Assembly (NCBI RefSeq): GCF_007644045.2 | Contig: NZ_VMDW02000087.1 | Location: 62,001 to 126,000 of the forward strand | Direction of reading: 5' to 3' | Source of the DNA: Vogesella urethralis | GTDB taxonomy: Bacteria > Pseudomonadota > Gammaproteobacteria > Burkholderiales > Chromobacteriaceae | DNA: 64,000 nucleotides | In this document: piece after piece, positions 45,070-53,338 of the stretch | How the letters are laid out: every line of letters begins with the position of its first letter | Position numbering within the stretch: the stretch's first letter is position 1 | Notes under the pieces: model-generated | Seen by the model: the letters and a program-made list of their open reading frames with translations, nothing else | What the model was told of the DNA's origin: nothing | The model's database searches: none | Position numbers and translations under genes: made by a program

Positions 45070-45167
45070 GACGCCCTCCTGCCGGACAAAGTGTGATAAA
45101 CGCGCAGCAGGCCGACAGTGCTGCCACACAGCAGCACCAGCCCGCCCAGCCAGATCAGATCTTGCAT
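45066..45167 (-). CDS. 33-residue membrane peptide upstream of kdpF
   Basis: Small open frame encoding [20 protein letters not shown] plus [12 protein letters not shown]: one membrane helix with a basic C-terminal tail. GAGG stands six bases before the ATG and the stop overlaps kdpF by four bases (ATGA), so real translation is likely. I do not recognise a named family. It is the first gene of the kdp operon and could be a regulatory or assembly peptide for the pump. Confidence 0.72.
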   Translation of the reverse strand: MQDLIWLGGLVLLCGSTVGLLRVYHTLSGRRAS

Positions 45168-45243
45168 GATTACCTCGATAAGGGGAGCAACACTGCCACT
45201 GTAGGGCGCGCCATCGAAAGATCGTGCTAAATGGTGGCAGCGT

Positions 45244-45262
45244 GGTGTAAACGCGGTATAAA
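45244..45262 (-). promoter_or_regulatory. KdpE-type operator of the kdp operon
   Basis: On the minus strand TTTATA-CCGCG-TTTACACC, about 77 bases before the first kdp start codon. It closely resembles the KdpE-binding sequence upstream of E. coli kdpFABC (TTTATA, T-rich spacer, TTTACACC). The core promoter should lie just downstream, toward 45200. Confidence 0.75.
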
Positions 45263-45266
45263 AATG

Positions 45267-45309
45267 CTGCGACACTTGGCCGCCCCCCCCTGCGACACTA
45301 TGTCGCAGG
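45267..45309. repeat. Three CTGCGACA copies between kdp and the metal-type ABC operon
   Basis: CTGCGACA occurs at 45267-45274 and within 45289-45297; its inverse lies at 45301-45309, giving a 9-bp hairpin with loop CTA (45289-45309). It could be an operator for either divergent unit. A TTATCGATAA palindrome (45325-45334) lies between it and the start of the binding-protein gene. Confidence 0.45.
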
Positions 45310-45366
45310 CGCCGCGGCCAACGTTTATCGATAATCCGGCCTTTCCTTCCGTTGCCGGAGCCCCGC

Positions 45367-46476
45367 ATGTCTGCCTTTAGCCGCCCCCTGTTGCTGGCCA
45401 CCCTGTGCCTGCTGCCCGCTACCTCCCTGCTGGCCAAGCCGGTGAAGTTCACCGACGTCAGCGGCCGCGAAGTCACCGTCGATGCGCCGGCCAAGCGCGT
45501 GGTGCTGGGCTTTCACTTTGAAGAATTCACCGCCATTGCCGGTGCCAAAGCGTGGCAAAACGTAGTGGGCATCAGCAAAACCGGCTGGGCCGGCTGGCGC
45601 GCCGGCAACTGGGCACGCTACGTAGAGGTGATTCCACAGCTGAAAGACATGCCGGACGTGGGCTTTACCGACGACAACAGCTTCAGCGCCGAAAAAGTGA
45701 TCGCGCTGAAACCCGACGTGCTGATCCTGCCGGAGTGGGGTTACAAGGCGCTGGGCCCGGCGGCGCAGCAGCTGAGCGCGGCCGGCATCCCCATCGTGGT
45801 GGTGGACTACAACGCGCAAACGCTGGAACGCCACCTGGCCAGCACCCGCGTGCTGGGCAAGGTGATGGGTAGCGACAAGCGCGCCGAAGAACTGGCCAGC
45901 CTGTACCAGAAGAAATACCAGGACGTGATGGCCCGCATCGCGCGCGCCAAGGCCACCGCCAAGCCCAAGGTGTACGTAGAGCTGGGCCGTGACGGCGCCG
46001 ACACCATCGGCAACACCTACCGCGACACCATGTGGGGTCAGATGCTGGACAACCTGGGCGCCGACAATATCGCCAACGGCCGCATCAGCGCCAACTGGGG
46101 CCCGCTGAACCCGGAAGCCGTACTGGCAGCCAACCCGGATCACGTGATCATCGCCGGCTCGTCGTGGCAGAACCGCCCCAAGGCGGTAAAGCTGGGCTAC
46201 GCCTCGGACGACGCCACCGCCCGCGCCACGCTGCTGCCGTACACCAAGCGCGCCGGCTGGGACACGCTGAAAGCCGTGCAGCAACAGCACGTATACACGC
46301 TGGACCACGGCTTGGCGCGCACGCTGGTGGACTACACCGCCATGCAGTTCATCGCCAAACAGCTGTACCCGGCGCAGTTTGCCGACGTGAACCCGGTGGC
46401 CGAGCTGCGCCAGTTCCACGAGCGCTACCTGCCGGTGAAGTACAGCGGTAGCTGGATGGTGACGCTGAAGCCGTGA
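45367..46476 (+). CDS. ABC transporter substrate-binding protein (FecB/BtuF-like)
   Basis: Periplasmic binding protein of 369 residues for an iron-complex, haem or cobalamin type importer. The signal peptide is about 1-23 (MSAFSRPLLLATLCLLPATSLLA). The body is a two-lobed class III fold: VKFTDVSGREVTVDAPAKRVVL, FSAEKVIALKPDVLIL, AGIPIVVVDYNAQTLERHL, a long connecting helix, and LNPEAVLAANPDHVII. The ATG at 45367 begins the signal peptide. It overlaps the permease gene by four bases. The cargo is not set by sequence. Confidence 0.9.
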   Translation: MSAFSRPLLLATLCLLPATSLLAKPVKFTDVSGREVTVDAPAKRVVLGFHFEEFTAIAGAKAWQNVVGISKTGWAGWRAGNWARYVEVIPQLKDMPDVGFTDDNSFSAEKVIALKPDVLILPEWGYKALGPAAQQLSAAGIPIVVVDYNAQTLERHLASTRVLGKVMGSDKRAEELASLYQKKYQDVMARIARAKATAKPKVYVELGRDGADTIGNTYRDTMWGQMLDNLGADNIANGRISANWGPLNPEAVLAANPDHVIIAGSSWQNRPKAVKLGYASDDATARATLLPYTKRAGWDTLKAVQQQHVYTLDHGLARTLVDYTAMQFIAKQLYPAQFADVNPVAELRQFHERYLPVKYSGSWMVTLKP

Positions 46477-47513
46477 GCACCCTGAGCCTGCCCCTGCCCG
46501 CCGCCCACCGGCTGGCGCCCGCACTGGCCATGCTGTTGCTGATGGCCGGCTTGCTGCTGTTGTCGCTGCTGCTGGACGTGGCCAGCGGCCCGTCAATGCT
46601 GCCGCTGCGCGAAGTCGTCGCCGCGCTGAGCGGTAGCGGCGCCGAGCGCGGCAGCGACGTCATCGTGTGGCAGATCCGCCTGCCGGTGGCGCTGATGGCA
46701 CTGCTGGTAGGCGCCGCGCTGGGCTTGTCCGGGCTGGTGATGCAGACCGTGCTGCACAACCCGCTGGCCAGCAGCTACACGCTGGGCGTGTCGGCTGGCG
46801 CCGGCTTTGGCGCGGCGCTGGTGATCGTGCTGGACAGTGCGCTGCCGCTGCCGGAAACCGTCGCCGTACCGCTGGCGGCGTTCCTGTTTGCCGGTATCGC
46901 CTGCAGCGCGGTGCTGGGCATCGGCCGCGCCAAGGGCGGCCAGGCCGACAGCTACGTGCTGGGCGGCATTGCGCTGCTGTTCCTGTTTCAGGCGCTGCTG
47001 TCGCTGCTGCAATACCTGGCCTCGCCCGAGGCGCTGCAGGCCATCGTGTTCTGGCTGTTCGGCAGCCTGTACAAGGCCAGCTGGCCCAAGCTGGGGCTGG
47101 TAGCGGCCGTGCTGGCGCTGTGCCTGCCGCTGCTGCTGCGCGACGCCTGGCGCTTTACCGCGCTGGGGCTGTCGGACGAGCGGGCGCAAAGCCTGGGCGT
47201 CAACGTGACGGCGCTGCGCTGGCGCGCACTGGCCATCGTGTCGCTGCTCACCGGCGCGGCGGTGGCCTTTGTCGGCACCATCGGCTTTGTCGGGCTGATC
47301 GCGCCGCACATCGCGCGCTTTTTGCTGGGCGAAGACCAGCGCCTGCTGCTGCCCGGCGCCGCGCTGTGCGGCGCGCTGCTGCTGTCGCTGTCGTCGCTGC
47401 TGGGCAAATGGCTGTCTCCGGGGGCGCTGATTCCGATCGGCATCGTCACCGCCGCCGTCGGCGTGCCGTTCTTCCTGCTGCTGGTGATGCGCAGCAAACC
47501 GGGGGCGTGGTAA
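46473..47513 (+). CDS. FecCD-family ABC transporter permease
   Basis: Inner-membrane permease of 346 residues with about ten helices. Family segments include WQIRLPVALMALLVGAALGLSGLVMQTVLHNPLASSYTLGVSAGAGFGAAL and VGTIGFVGLIAPHIARFLLGEDQRLLLPGAALCGALLL. It pairs as a homodimer with the ATPase encoded next. The start is a GTG overlapping the binding-protein stop (GTGA), and its stop overlaps the ATPase start (TAATG). Confidence 0.93.
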   Translation: MSTLSLPLPAAHRLAPALAMLLLMAGLLLLSLLLDVASGPSMLPLREVVAALSGSGAERGSDVIVWQIRLPVALMALLVGAALGLSGLVMQTVLHNPLASSYTLGVSAGAGFGAALVIVLDSALPLPETVAVPLAAFLFAGIACSAVLGIGRAKGGQADSYVLGGIALLFLFQALLSLLQYLASPEALQAIVFWLFGSLYKASWPKLGLVAAVLALCLPLLLRDAWRFTALGLSDERAQSLGVNVTALRWRALAIVSLLTGAAVAFVGTIGFVGLIAPHIARFLLGEDQRLLLPGAALCGALLLSLSSLLGKWLSPGALIPIGIVTAAVGVPFFLLLVMRSKPGAW

Positions 47514-48274
47514 TGCTGCAGGCACAACAACTGAACGTCAGCCTGGGGCGCCAGGCCATCCTGCACGATGTGTCGTTCGAGGCGCGGCCGGGCGAAGTCA
47601 CCGCCCTGCTCGGCCCCAATGGCAGCGGCAAGACCACGCTGCTGAAAACACTGGCAGGCCTGCTGCCGGCACGCGGCCAACTGCAGTGGCAGGGCCAGGC
47701 GCTGCCGCTGCAACGCGGCGGCCAGCTGCACGCGGCCTGCGGCTACCTGCCGCAGGACTGCAGCACGCGCAGCCGGCTCAGCGTGACCGAGGCGGTGCTG
47801 CTGGGGCAGCTGGGGGCCTTGGGCTGGCGCGTCAGCGCCGAACAGCGCGCTGCGGTACAGCAACAGTTGGCCGCACTGGGGCTGGGCGCGCTGGCCGAAC
47901 GCCGACTGTGCGAGCTCAGCGGCGGCCAACGCCAGATGGTGTTTCTGGCACAGGTGCTGCTGCGCCAGCCCGGCCTGTTGCTGCTGGACGAGCCGATCAG
48001 CGCGCTGGACCTGCAACACCAGGTGCAGGTGATGCGCAGCGTGCGCGAGCAAACGCAAGCGCGCCAGCTTACCTGCGTGGTGGTGCTGCACGATTTGAAC
48101 GCCGCGCTGGCCTACGCCGACCGCGTGCTGTTGCTGCAGCACGGCCGGCTACTGGCCGCCGGCCCCGCCCGCGACATCCTTACCCCCGCCGTGCTGGCGC
48201 CGGTATTCGGCGTCGCCATCCACCAGGCACACACCGCCAGCGGCCACAGCGTGCTATGCCCGCATAGCGGCTAG
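47513..48274 (+). CDS. ABC transporter ATP-binding protein (FepC/BtuD-like)
   Basis: A 253-residue ATPase energising the FecCD-type importer. It has Walker A GPNGSGKTTLLKTLAG (35-50), the Q-loop in CGYLPQDCS, signature ELSGGQRQMVFLAQVLL, Walker B GLLLLDEPISALDLQHQ and the switch His in VVLHDLNAALAYADRV. Start and permease stop overlap by one base. Third gene of a binding protein-permease-ATPase operon closed by a hairpin with five T about 30-65 bases downstream. Confidence 0.94.
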   Translation: MLQAQQLNVSLGRQAILHDVSFEARPGEVTALLGPNGSGKTTLLKTLAGLLPARGQLQWQGQALPLQRGGQLHAACGYLPQDCSTRSRLSVTEAVLLGQLGALGWRVSAEQRAAVQQQLAALGLGALAERRLCELSGGQRQMVFLAQVLLRQPGLLLLDEPISALDLQHQVQVMRSVREQTQARQLTCVVVLHDLNAALAYADRVLLLQHGRLLAAGPARDILTPAVLAPVFGVAIHQAHTASGHSVLCPHSG

Positions 48275-48302
48275 CAGCGCGCTGCCCTTCTCCCTCGCCT
48301 AC

Positions 48303-48339
48303 GCCCGGCCTGCCGCTTGCACGCCGGGCTGCTGTTTTT
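48303..48339 (+). terminator. Probable terminator after the FecCD-type operon
   Basis: GCCCGGC (48303-48309) pairs with GCCGGGC (48323-48329), followed after five bases by five T residues (48335-48339). The spacer before the T run makes it weaker than ideal. Confidence 0.55.
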
Positions 48340-48389
48340 GGCGCGCCACGCCGCCTGCTGCGATGCGGCAAACCGCACTTGCCAAACAA

Positions 48390-48408
48390 AATGTTACTGT
48401 ATAGCATT
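48390..48408 (+). promoter_or_regulatory. Zur-like operator before the second ABC importer
   Basis: AATGTTA, five bases (CTGTA), then TAGCATT: an imperfect palindrome with the 7-5-7 form of the proteobacterial Zur consensus (AATGTTA-N5-TAACATT), one mismatch in the arms. It lies about 40 bases before the start codon and covers the -35 side of a likely promoter whose -10 would be GATAAT (48415-48420). Repression by zinc-loaded Zur is inferred. Confidence 0.6.
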
Positions 48409-48446
48409 CCGGCCGATAATAATTCTCGATAAGACTGGAGCCCGCC

Positions 48447-49970
48447 ATGCACCCTCTGCAATCCCGCCTTATTGCCGGCAGCCTGCTGCTGGCTGTCGGC
48501 CTGTCTGCCCAGGCCAAAGCACTGAACCTGATCGGCCCGTGGGAAATCCACAGCCTGGACCCGTCGTCGAGCAGCGGCATTCTGTTTACCCGCTTGCAAG
48601 TGGCCGAAACCCTGGTGGACGCCGATAACGCCGGCACCCTCAAACCCGGCCTGGCCAGCCGCTGGCAAGCCAGCAGCGACCAGCTGAGCTGGCGCTTCAC
48701 GCTGCGCGACGGCGCACGATTTCACGACGGCAGCGCGGTAACGGCGGCCAACGTGGTGGCGGCGCTGGAAAAAGCGCGCAAGAAGCCCGGCATGCTGGAA
48801 AACGCCCCCATCAGCGCCATCCGTGCCGACGGCAAGGACGTGGTGGTGGTGCTGAGCAAACCGTTCGCCCCGCTGCCGGCGGTATTTGCCCACACCCATA
48901 CCCAGGTGCTGGCACCGGCGTCGTACGCCGCCGACGGTAGCGTAAAAAGCATCATCGGCAGCGGCCCGTACCGCATCAGCCAGCTGCAGCAGCCGCAACG
49001 CGTCAGCGTGCAGGCCTTTGCCGGCTGGCAGGGCAAGAAGCCGGCCATTACCGAGGTGGGCTACCAGGCCATCGGCCGCGCCGAAAGCCGCACCCTGATG
49101 GCGGAAAGCGGCCAGGCAGACATCGCCTTCGGCCTGGACCCGGTCAGCATTACGCGGCTGCAAGCCAGCCCGCGCGTCAGCATCGTGTCCGCCACGCTGC
49201 CTCGCGCCATCCAGATCAAGTTCAACGCCGGCCACAAATGGCTGAACACCCCGGCCATGCGCCTGGCCATCAGCCAGAGCCTGAACCGCCAGGCCATTGC
49301 CACCGCGCTGCTGCGCGACCCACAGATGGCGGCCACGCAGCTGTTCCCGCCCAGCATGAAAGCCTGGCACCAGCCGGCGCTGCCGGCGCTGGCCTACCAG
49401 CCCGAGCAAGCCCGCCGCAGCTTTGCCGCGCTGGGCTGGAAGCCGGACGCCGACGGCCAGCTGGTACGCAACGGCGAGAAGCTGGCGCTGACGCTGCGCA
49501 CCTACCCCGACCGCCCCGAGCTGCCGCTGATTGCCACCGCGCTGCAGGAACAGCTGCGCCAGGCCGGCATTGCCGTGCAGGTGAAGGTAGGTAACTCCAG
49601 CGAGATTCCGGCCGGCCACAAGGACGGTACGCTGGAGCTGGCGCTGTACGCGCGCAACTACGCGCTGGTGCCGGACCCGCTGGTCACGCTGCTGGGTGAC
49701 TTCACCGACGACGGCGCCGACTGGGGCGTGATGAAGTGGCAGCACGCCGTGCTGTCGCAACAGTTGGCCGCCCTGGGCCAGGGCGGGCTGAAGCCGGCGC
49801 AGGCCGCCGCCGCGCGGCTGAAAGTGGCCACCATCCTGCAACAGGAGCTGCCGGTGCTGCCGGTAGCTTGGTACCGCCAGAGCGCGGCGGTGAACAAGGC
49901 GCTGCGCGGCGTCAGCCTCGACCCGCAAGAACGCAGCTACCGCCTGAGTGACATGAGCTGGGGCCGCTAA
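48447..49970 (+). CDS. ABC transporter substrate-binding protein (NikA/DppA family)
   Basis: Extracellular family 5 solute-binding protein of 507 residues. A signal peptide (about 1-23, ending SAQAK) is followed by the family segments LKPGLASRWQASSDQLSWRFTLRDGARFHDGSAVTAANVVAAL and SGPYRISQL. Later come LNTPAMRLAISQSLNRQAIATALL and a C-terminal lobe ending LPVAWYRQSAAVNKALRGV. The family binds peptides, nickel chelates or metallophores. With a Zur-like box in its promoter, zinc or a zinc chelate is a reasonable guess. First gene of a four-gene import operon. Confidence 0.88.
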   Translation: MHPLQSRLIAGSLLLAVGLSAQAKALNLIGPWEIHSLDPSSSSGILFTRLQVAETLVDADNAGTLKPGLASRWQASSDQLSWRFTLRDGARFHDGSAVTAANVVAALEKARKKPGMLENAPISAIRADGKDVVVVLSKPFAPLPAVFAHTHTQVLAPASYAADGSVKSIIGSGPYRISQLQQPQRVSVQAFAGWQGKKPAITEVGYQAIGRAESRTLMAESGQADIAFGLDPVSITRLQASPRVSIVSATLPRAIQIKFNAGHKWLNTPAMRLAISQSLNRQAIATALLRDPQMAATQLFPPSMKAWHQPALPALAYQPEQARRSFAALGWKPDADGQLVRNGEKLALTLRTYPDRPELPLIATALQEQLRQAGIAVQVKVGNSSEIPAGHKDGTLELALYARNYALVPDPLVTLLGDFTDDGADWGVMKWQHAVLSQQLAALGQGGLKPAQAAAARLKVATILQQELPVLPVAWYRQSAAVNKALRGVSLDPQERSYRLSDMSWGR

Positions 49971-50933
49971 ATGGCCGCCCTCACGCAACACGGCCTGGCC
50001 CGCGTGCTGGGCCAGCGGCTGGTACAGGCGCTGGTGGTCTCGCTGCTGGTGGCCACGCTGTGCTTTGTGCTGGTGCAGCAGCTGCCGGGTGACATGGCGT
50101 TCCGCATTGCCGCCGGCCGCTACGGCTACGACTACGTAGACGCCGCCGCCGCCGACGCGGTGCGGCAGGAGCTGGGGCTGACGCAACCGGCGTGGCAGCA
50201 GTTTGCCCACTGGCTGCAACAGCTGGCGCACGGCCAGCTGGGGCAATCGCTGGTGACCGGCGGCGCGGTGCTGGAAGAAATCGGCCATCACCTGGGCGCT
50301 ACGCTGCAGCTGGCCGCCGCCAGCGTGGCGCTGGCTTTGGCGCTGGGCCTGCCACTGGGGCTGGCCAGCGGCCTGCGGCCCGGCGGCTGGGCCGACCGCC
50401 TGACCCTGCTGGCGAGCGTAGCGCTGCGGGCGCTGCCGCCGTTCCTGCTGGGCCTGATGCTGATGCTGGGTTTATCGGTACAGCTGGGCTGGGTGCCGGC
50501 CGCCGGCCACGGTGAGGATGGCAACCTGTTGCTGCCGGCGCTGACGCTGGGGCTGGGCCTGTGCGGCCTCACCGCGCGCATCGTGCGCGACAGCGTGCTG
50601 GCGGTGGTGCAGTCCGACTACTACCGCTTTGCGCTCACCAAAGGCCTGTCGCCGTGGCGGGCGTTCTGGCGCCACGGCCTGCGCAATATCGGCGTCACCG
50701 TGGTGGCCTACGCCGGCGTGCAGCTGGTGCTGCTGATCGAAGGCGTGGTGGTGGTGGAAAGCCTGTTTGCCTGGCCCGGCATCGGCCACGCGCTGGTGCA
50801 CGCCGTGTTCTGGCGCGACGTCCCGATGATCCAGGGCTGCACCCTGCTGCTGGCCTGGCTGTTCGTGCTGCTCAATACCCTCACCGACCTGTTATGCCTG
50901 GCCATCGACCCGCGTGGCCCGGCGGAGCCGTAA
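49971..50933 (+). CDS. ABC transporter permease (DppB/NikB family)
   Basis: First inner-membrane permease of the importer, 320 residues with about six helices. The N-terminal VLGQRLVQALVVSLLVATLCFVLVQQLPGD is the typical DppB opening. The EAA loop is LSPWRAFWRHGLRNIGVTV, followed by VVVESLFAWPGIGHALVHAVFWRDVPMIQG. The ATG directly follows the stop of the binding-protein gene, indicating coupling. Confidence 0.92.
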   Translation: MAALTQHGLARVLGQRLVQALVVSLLVATLCFVLVQQLPGDMAFRIAAGRYGYDYVDAAAADAVRQELGLTQPAWQQFAHWLQQLAHGQLGQSLVTGGAVLEEIGHHLGATLQLAAASVALALALGLPLGLASGLRPGGWADRLTLLASVALRALPPFLLGLMLMLGLSVQLGWVPAAGHGEDGNLLLPALTLGLGLCGLTARIVRDSVLAVVQSDYYRFALTKGLSPWRAFWRHGLRNIGVTVVAYAGVQLVLLIEGVVVVESLFAWPGIGHALVHAVFWRDVPMIQGCTLLLAWLFVLLNTLTDLLCLAIDPRGPAEP

Positions 50934-51731
50934 ATGACTTACCTTGCCTTGTTACCCTGGCACCGCCGCTTGGCCTGGCTGCTGCTGGGGCTGATCGTCC
51001 TGCTGGCCGTGGCCGGACCCTGGCTATGGCCGGACCCGGCACGCCAGGACCTGATGCAGTTTCTGGCCAGCCCCAGCCTGGCCGAGCCGCTGGGCCGCGA
51101 CCAGCTGGGCCGCAGCGTAATGGCGCGCGTGGCCAGCGCCACCCGGCTGTCGCTGGGGTTGGCCGCGCTGTGCGTGCTGAGCGCCGCGCTGCTGGGTTGC
51201 CTGCTGGGCGTGCTGTCCGCCTGGCGCGGCGGCATCACCGACACCGTACTGCGCGGCGTGGCCGACGGCGTGCTGGCGCTGCCGGGGCTGCTGATCGTGC
51301 TGATTTTTTCCGCCATGGCCAAGGGCGGCTTTGTCACCCTGTACCTGGGGCTGGCGCTGGCGCAATGGGTGGAATACTTCCGCATGACACGGGCGCGCAG
51401 CCGGCTGGTACTGGCCAGCCAGCACGTGGAAGCCTCGCGCCTGCTGGGCTTTGGCCCCGGGTATATCGTGCGTCGCCACCTGTGGCCGGAGCTGGCGCCC
51501 ATGCTGCTAACCATGGCCAGCTTCGGCATGGCCACCGCCATCCTGGCGCTGTCCACGCTGGGCTATGTCGGCGTCGGCCTGCAACCGCCGGCGGCCGAGC
51601 TGGGCCTGATGATGACTGAGGCCTTGCCGCATTACAGCGAAGCACCGCGGCTGGTGCTGGCCCCGGTGGCCGTGCTGGCGCTGACCTTGGCCGCACTGGT
51701 GTTGCTGCGCCCGCTGGAGGTGAAACGATGA
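50934..51731 (+). CDS. ABC transporter permease (DppC/NikC family)
   Basis: Second permease, 265 residues with about five to six helices. It shows PLGRDQLGRSVMARVASATRLSLGLA near the N-terminus, the EAA loop ASQHVEASRLLGFGPGYIVRRHLWPELAPML, and STLGYVGVGLQPPAAELGLMM. It abuts the DppB-like gene and overlaps the ATPase gene by four bases. Confidence 0.92.
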   Translation: MTYLALLPWHRRLAWLLLGLIVLLAVAGPWLWPDPARQDLMQFLASPSLAEPLGRDQLGRSVMARVASATRLSLGLAALCVLSAALLGCLLGVLSAWRGGITDTVLRGVADGVLALPGLLIVLIFSAMAKGGFVTLYLGLALAQWVEYFRMTRARSRLVLASQHVEASRLLGFGPGYIVRRHLWPELAPMLLTMASFGMATAILALSTLGYVGVGLQPPAAELGLMMTEALPHYSEAPRLVLAPVAVLALTLAALVLLRPLEVKR

Positions 51732-53101
51732 CCAGCCTGCATCTGGACGGCGTGGCCGTCTACCAGCAACAACACTGCCTGCTGCAGCCGCTGGACCTCA
51801 CCCTGTACCCAGGCGAGGCACTGACCGTGCTGGGCGAAAGCGGCTCCGGCAAATCGCTGCTGGCACACGCCATCATGGGCACCCTGCCCGCCGGCCTGCG
51901 CGCCAGTGGCCAGCTGCGCCAGGGTAGCCAACTGTGGCCGCTGGCCGATGCGGCCAACCGCCGCGCACTGTGGGGCGAACAGCTGGCCATCCTGCCGCAA
52001 GAGCCGGCCACCGCGCTGGACCCCACCATGCGGGTACTGCCGCAGGTGGCGGAAGGCTGGCGTGGCGAAGCCGGCAGCGCCCAGGCCGAGGCGCGCGGCC
52101 AACTCGCGCGCCTCGGCCTGCAAGCGGCGCAGCGCCATTACCCGCACCAGCTGTCGGGTGGCATGGCGCAGCGGGTGGCGTTTGCTGCCGCCACGCTAGG
52201 CGGCGCCGGCTTGCTGCTGGCCGACGAACCCAGCAAGGGGCTGGACAACCGCGCCTGCGCCACGCTGGCGCAGCTGCTGCAACAGCATCTGGCCGACGGT
52301 CGCTGCCTGCTGACCATCACCCACGACATCACGCTTGCACGCACGCTGGGCGGCCAGGTGCTGGTGATGCGCGGTGGCGAGGTGGTGGAGCAAGGCCCGG
52401 CCAGCCGGGTATTGCAGCAGCCGCAGCACCCGTACACGCAACAGCTGTTGGCCGCCGAGCCGCAAGCGTGGCCTGCTATCGCACACCCGGCGCCGGGCGA
52501 CTGGCTGCTGCAGGGCCGCAGCCTCAGCAAGGCCTACGGCAGCCAAACGCTGTTTCGCGACGTGGACATCGATATTGCCGCCGGCGAGCGCGTGGCCCTG
52601 CTGGCCGACAGCGGTGCCGGCAAAAGCACGCTGGGCAACATCCTGCTGGGGCTGACCCGTGCCGACCACGGCAGCGTGCGCTACCGCGACGGCTTGCCGC
52701 GCACCGCGTGGCAAAAGCTGTACCAGGACCCGGTGCAGGCGTTTGCGCCGCACGTGACGCTGCACACCGCGCTGCACGACGTGCTGAAGCACTGCGGCCA
52801 ACCTGTCGCCAACCTGGAAACGCTGCTGCACCGGCTGCGCTTGTCGCCCGGCCTGCTGGCGCGCAAGCCGTCGCAGGTGTCGGGCGGCGAGCTGCAACGG
52901 CTGGCGCTGATCCGCACCCTGCTGCTGCAGCCGGCGCTGCTGTTTGCCGACGAACCCACTTCGCGGCTGGACCCGCTCACCCAGCAGGACACCGTGCACT
53001 GCCTGCTGGACGAACTGGCGCGCATCGGCTGCGCGCTGCTGCTGGTCACCCACGACCACGCGCTGGCCAGCCGCGCCACCGCACGCCAGCTGCGGCTGTA
53101 A
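51728..53101 (+). CDS. Fused double ABC ATPase (DppD-DppF type)
   Basis: One 457-residue polypeptide carrying two nucleotide-binding domains that are often separate proteins. Domain 1 (about 1-235) has Walker A GESGSGKS, signature LSGGMAQR and Walker B LLLADEPSKGLD. Domain 2 (about 258-457) has DSGAGKSTLGNILLG, VSGGELQRLALIRTLLLQPALLFADEPTSRLD. Both look competent, although the first Walker B ends DEPS. It powers the permease pair in front. A weak terminator follows about 20 bases after the stop. Confidence 0.92.
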   Translation: MTSLHLDGVAVYQQQHCLLQPLDLTLYPGEALTVLGESGSGKSLLAHAIMGTLPAGLRASGQLRQGSQLWPLADAANRRALWGEQLAILPQEPATALDPTMRVLPQVAEGWRGEAGSAQAEARGQLARLGLQAAQRHYPHQLSGGMAQRVAFAAATLGGAGLLLADEPSKGLDNRACATLAQLLQQHLADGRCLLTITHDITLARTLGGQVLVMRGGEVVEQGPASRVLQQPQHPYTQQLLAAEPQAWPAIAHPAPGDWLLQGRSLSKAYGSQTLFRDVDIDIAAGERVALLADSGAGKSTLGNILLGLTRADHGSVRYRDGLPRTAWQKLYQDPVQAFAPHVTLHTALHDVLKHCGQPVANLETLLHRLRLSPGLLARKPSQVSGGELQRLALIRTLLLQPALLFADEPTSRLDPLTQQDTVHCLLDELARIGCALLLVTHDHALASRATARQLRL

Positions 53102-53119
53102 CCACGTACACCTGCCTTC

Positions 53120-53152
53120 AAGCCCCGCCTGCCCTTCGCAGCGCGGGGCTTA
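53120..53152 (+). terminator. Terminator of the NikA/Dpp-type operon
   Basis: AAGCCCCGC (53120-53128) pairs with GCGGGGCTT (53143-53151), followed by the T-rich ATTACTT. The T run is imperfect. Confidence 0.65.
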
Positions 53153-53338
53153 TTACTTGGCGCGATCGCAACGTTAGCAGTTAGCCTGCAATATTTTTCA
53201 TTACTTGTTATTATTCAACCGGCTTATTTGATACAAAACAACACAAGCAATAAGGTTTTACCCTCCCACACACCCACCCGGGGCGACACGCCGCCAGATA
53301 CAGGCGCCGGCCGCCCCTTGTCATTGATGAGGCACCGA

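Noticed and set aside
45265-45366. Cobalamin riboswitch before the BtuF/FecB-like operon
   Set aside because: The region is too short and lacks the conserved B12-box; only small repeats and a palindrome are seen.
48180-50291. Minus-strand open frame of 703 codons opposite the NikA-like gene
   Set aside because: Shadow of a confident plus-strand gene; biased composition and no recognisable domain.
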